The notes under the pieces were generated by a model. That model was not told the DNA's origin. It saw only the letters and a program-made list of their open reading frames with translations, and did not search any database. 5,480 nucleotides of DNA, taken from positions 1 through 5,480 of the forward strand of contig JAATGW010000521.1 of assembly GCA_015654495.1 (NCBI GenBank), given 5' to 3'. Position numbers and translations under genes: made by a program. Source of the DNA: Chitinophagales bacterium (GTDB taxonomy: Bacteria; Bacteroidota; Bacteroidia; Chitinophagales; Chitinophagaceae). Positions 5,432 through 5,480 of the stretch are shown piece after piece. Every line of letters starts with the position of its first letter. Within the stretch, counting starts at the first letter, position 1.

Positions 5432-5480
5432 GGTGGGTCAACATGACCAGAACAGTGGGTCAACATCGCCAGAATTTACA
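5432..5480. repeat. IS right end: two inverted copies of the terminal repeat
   Basis: Copies in the inverted orientation lie at 5432-5453 and 5455-5475, followed by TTACA up to 5480. They match the left-end unit (TGGGTCAACAT, gap of 2 nt, CCAGAA). The right end has two copies against five on the left. Confidence 0.9.

Larger units (their letters stand above)
2823..5480 (+). mobile_element. IS21-family insertion sequence, apparently complete
   Basis: The left end TGTAAATTCTGG (2823-2834) is the exact inverse of CCAGAATTTACA (5469-5480), which gives an element of 2658 bp starting TGT and ending ACA. It carries istA and istB in the same orientation and multiple copies of a terminal repeat at each end, the standard IS21 layout. 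Both genes are full length, so it may be active. Its base composition is visibly less AT-rich than the flanking lipoprotein region, which suits recent arrival. IS21 elements usually make target duplications of 4-8 bp; the left flank ends GCGGCAGT (2815-2822), and the right flank is outside the window. Confidence 0.92.

Overview
The window looks like accessory DNA from a member of the Bacteroidota. The inference rests on lipoprotein signal peptides with C-S-K-N type starts, a LamG-like surface lipoprotein, start sites mostly without a Shine-Dalgarno sequence, a short XRE-type regulator with the Y-S-Q-L-S-R-M-E recognition helix common in this phylum, and an IS21-family element. The genus cannot be fixed from this sequence.

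Left part (1-936). A gene on the minus strand runs off the left edge. It encodes a lipoprotein with a LamG/concanavalin-like domain, and its signal peptide is interrupted by an in-frame TGA. It diverges from a small helix-turn-helix regulator (676-936, + strand). The DNA in front of the regulator is rich in dyads, one of which contains its GTG start codon; this suggests autoregulation.

Middle (937-2803). After about 460 bp without a gene, which holds a pair of 28-nt direct repeats, come two tandem paralogous small lipoprotein genes. The first (1400-1938) is broken by a one-base frameshift. The second (2005-2601) is intact and is followed by a good intrinsic terminator. Directly after the terminator lies a relic of a second regulator gene (2665-2803), 5'-truncated and frameshifted, clearly related to the regulator at 676-936. 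Regulators and lipoproteins therefore both occur as one intact and one damaged copy, which suggests an old duplication followed by decay.

Right part (2823-5480). A complete IS21-family insertion sequence, about 2.66 kb, has inverted ends TGTAAATTCTGG/CCAGAATTTACA. It has five terminal-type repeats on the left and two on the right, then istA (DDE transposase) and istB (AAA+ ATPase helper) in one operon. Both genes look intact, so the element may be active. The window stops on its last base, so the target duplication cannot be checked.

How the parts relate. IstA and IstB act together in transposition. The regulator probably controls its own promoter and perhaps the neighbouring lipoprotein genes; that link is inference from proximity only. 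I found no convincing new biological system. The most unusual signals are the duplicated and decaying regulator/lipoprotein module, the dyad cluster over the regulator start, and the bipartite IS end repeats with a variable spacer.
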